5,618 nucleotides of DNA from Pseudomonadota bacterium (GTDB lineage: Bacteria; Pseudomonadota; Alphaproteobacteria; Acetobacterales; Acetobacteraceae), in NCBI GenBank assembly GCA_021819535.1, contig JAKAQU010000212.1, positions 1 to 5,618 of the forward strand. The letters run 5' to 3'. Shown here one piece after another: positions 5,251-5,618 of the stretch (positions within the stretch are counted from its first letter, which is position 1; each line of letters starts with the position of its first letter). A program made the translations under genes and the position numbers. The notes beneath the pieces are model-generated. The model had not been told where the DNA came from and did no database searches. It was given only the letters and a program-made list of their open reading frames with translations.

Positions 5251-5618
5251 TCAGGGCACGCTCGGCGCCGCGCGCAAATAGCCGAAAAACGGCGTATCCG
5301 AGCCCAAAATCAGGCGGCTTCCCCCGCCCGCGAGCCCGGCGCGATAGGCCGCGAGCGTCCGCCAGATGGCAAAAAATTGCGGATCCTGCTGATAGGCACC
5401 GGCATAGAGGGCGATGGTCTTCTGTTCGCCCTCGCCACGCAGCCGCTCGGCCTCACCGCGCGCCTCGGCAAGCAAAACGGTGCGCTCGCGCTCGGCATCC
5501 GCCCGGATGCGCGCCGACGCTTCCGCCCCCTCGGCGCGCGCCTGTTTGGCCACCCGCTCGCGCTCGGATTGCATACGGCTCAAAATGGCCTGGGTGTTCT
5601 CCGCCGGAAGAAGATCGG
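5251..5618 (-). CDS. hflC: HflC, modulator of FtsH protease (C-terminal part)
   Basis: This is the C-terminal 121 residues or so of the SPFH/prohibitin-family membrane protein that, with HflK, forms a ring around the FtsH protease and limits its proteolysis of membrane substrates. The N-terminal anchor and most of the SPFH domain lie beyond base 5618. The visible part begins DLLPAENTQAILSRMQSERE, the end of the SPFH region. A long charged Ala/Glu/Arg-rich helix follows, probably coiled-coil, with the HflC-typical RGEGEQKTIALYAGAYQQDP. It closes with FFAIWRTLAAYRAG and the terminal FFGYLR block, which parallels FFRYMK at the end of E. coli HflC. The TGA at 5253-5251 is the natural stop. The FFGYLR ending and the degP neighbour favour HflC over HflK. 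Confidence 0.92.
   Translation of the reverse strand, partial: DLLPAENTQAILSRMQSERERVAKQARAEGAEASARIRADAERERTVLLAEARGEAERLRGEGEQKTIALYAGAYQQDPQFFAIWRTLAAYRAGLAGGGSRLILGSDTPFFGYLRAAPSVP

Noticed and set aside
1..5618. CRISPR arrays, tRNA or rRNA genes, insertion sequences, prophage or defence genes
   Set aside because: No direct repeat-spacer pattern, tRNA-like fold, transposase or flanking terminal repeats were seen; the window is ordinary chromosomal envelope and metal-homeostasis content.

Overview
All five genes read on the minus strand of a high-GC sequence with G/C-rich third codon positions. The protein types, the hflC-degP pairing and an alphaproteobacterial-type Zur palindrome suggest an alphaproteobacterium, perhaps Acetobacteraceae or another Rhodospirillales-like lineage. 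The lineage is inferred from sequence character only.

In transcription order (high to low coordinates), the window opens with the C-terminal part of hflC (5251-5618), an SPFH-family regulator of the FtsH protease. A 67-base gap follows, then a complete periplasmic Do-type serine protease, degP/degQ-like (3636-5183), with an intact His/Asp/Ser triad, two PDZ domains and a Gly/Gln-repeat loop. These two genes form an envelope protein quality-control block.

The 188-base gap 3448-3635 is the main regulatory region. It holds a near-perfect 24-bp palindrome (3524-3547) with the TGTTATAAC core typical of Zur operators, lying over a plausible -10 box. Immediately downstream is a long stem-loop with perfect 13-bp arms (3481-3523), which would sit at the very 5' end of the transcript.

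This region drives a compact metal-uptake ABC operon: substrate-binding protein (2554-3447), ATPase (1715-2557) and membrane permease (907-1731). The genes overlap by 3 and 17 bases. The ATPase starts at TTG inside a TTGA stop/start overlap and ends in a His-rich tail, whereas the binding protein has no His-rich loop. The operator points to zinc as the substrate. The binding-site residues (H67, H126, E190 and E269 or E271) resemble the broader Zn/Mn cluster A-I family.

After a 72-base gap with a short GC hairpin comes a YnfM-like MFS transporter (1-834), whose C-terminus lies outside the window. It may be read through from the metal operon. I see no CRISPR, tRNA, rRNA or mobile element, and no gene-free stretch longer than 188 bases.
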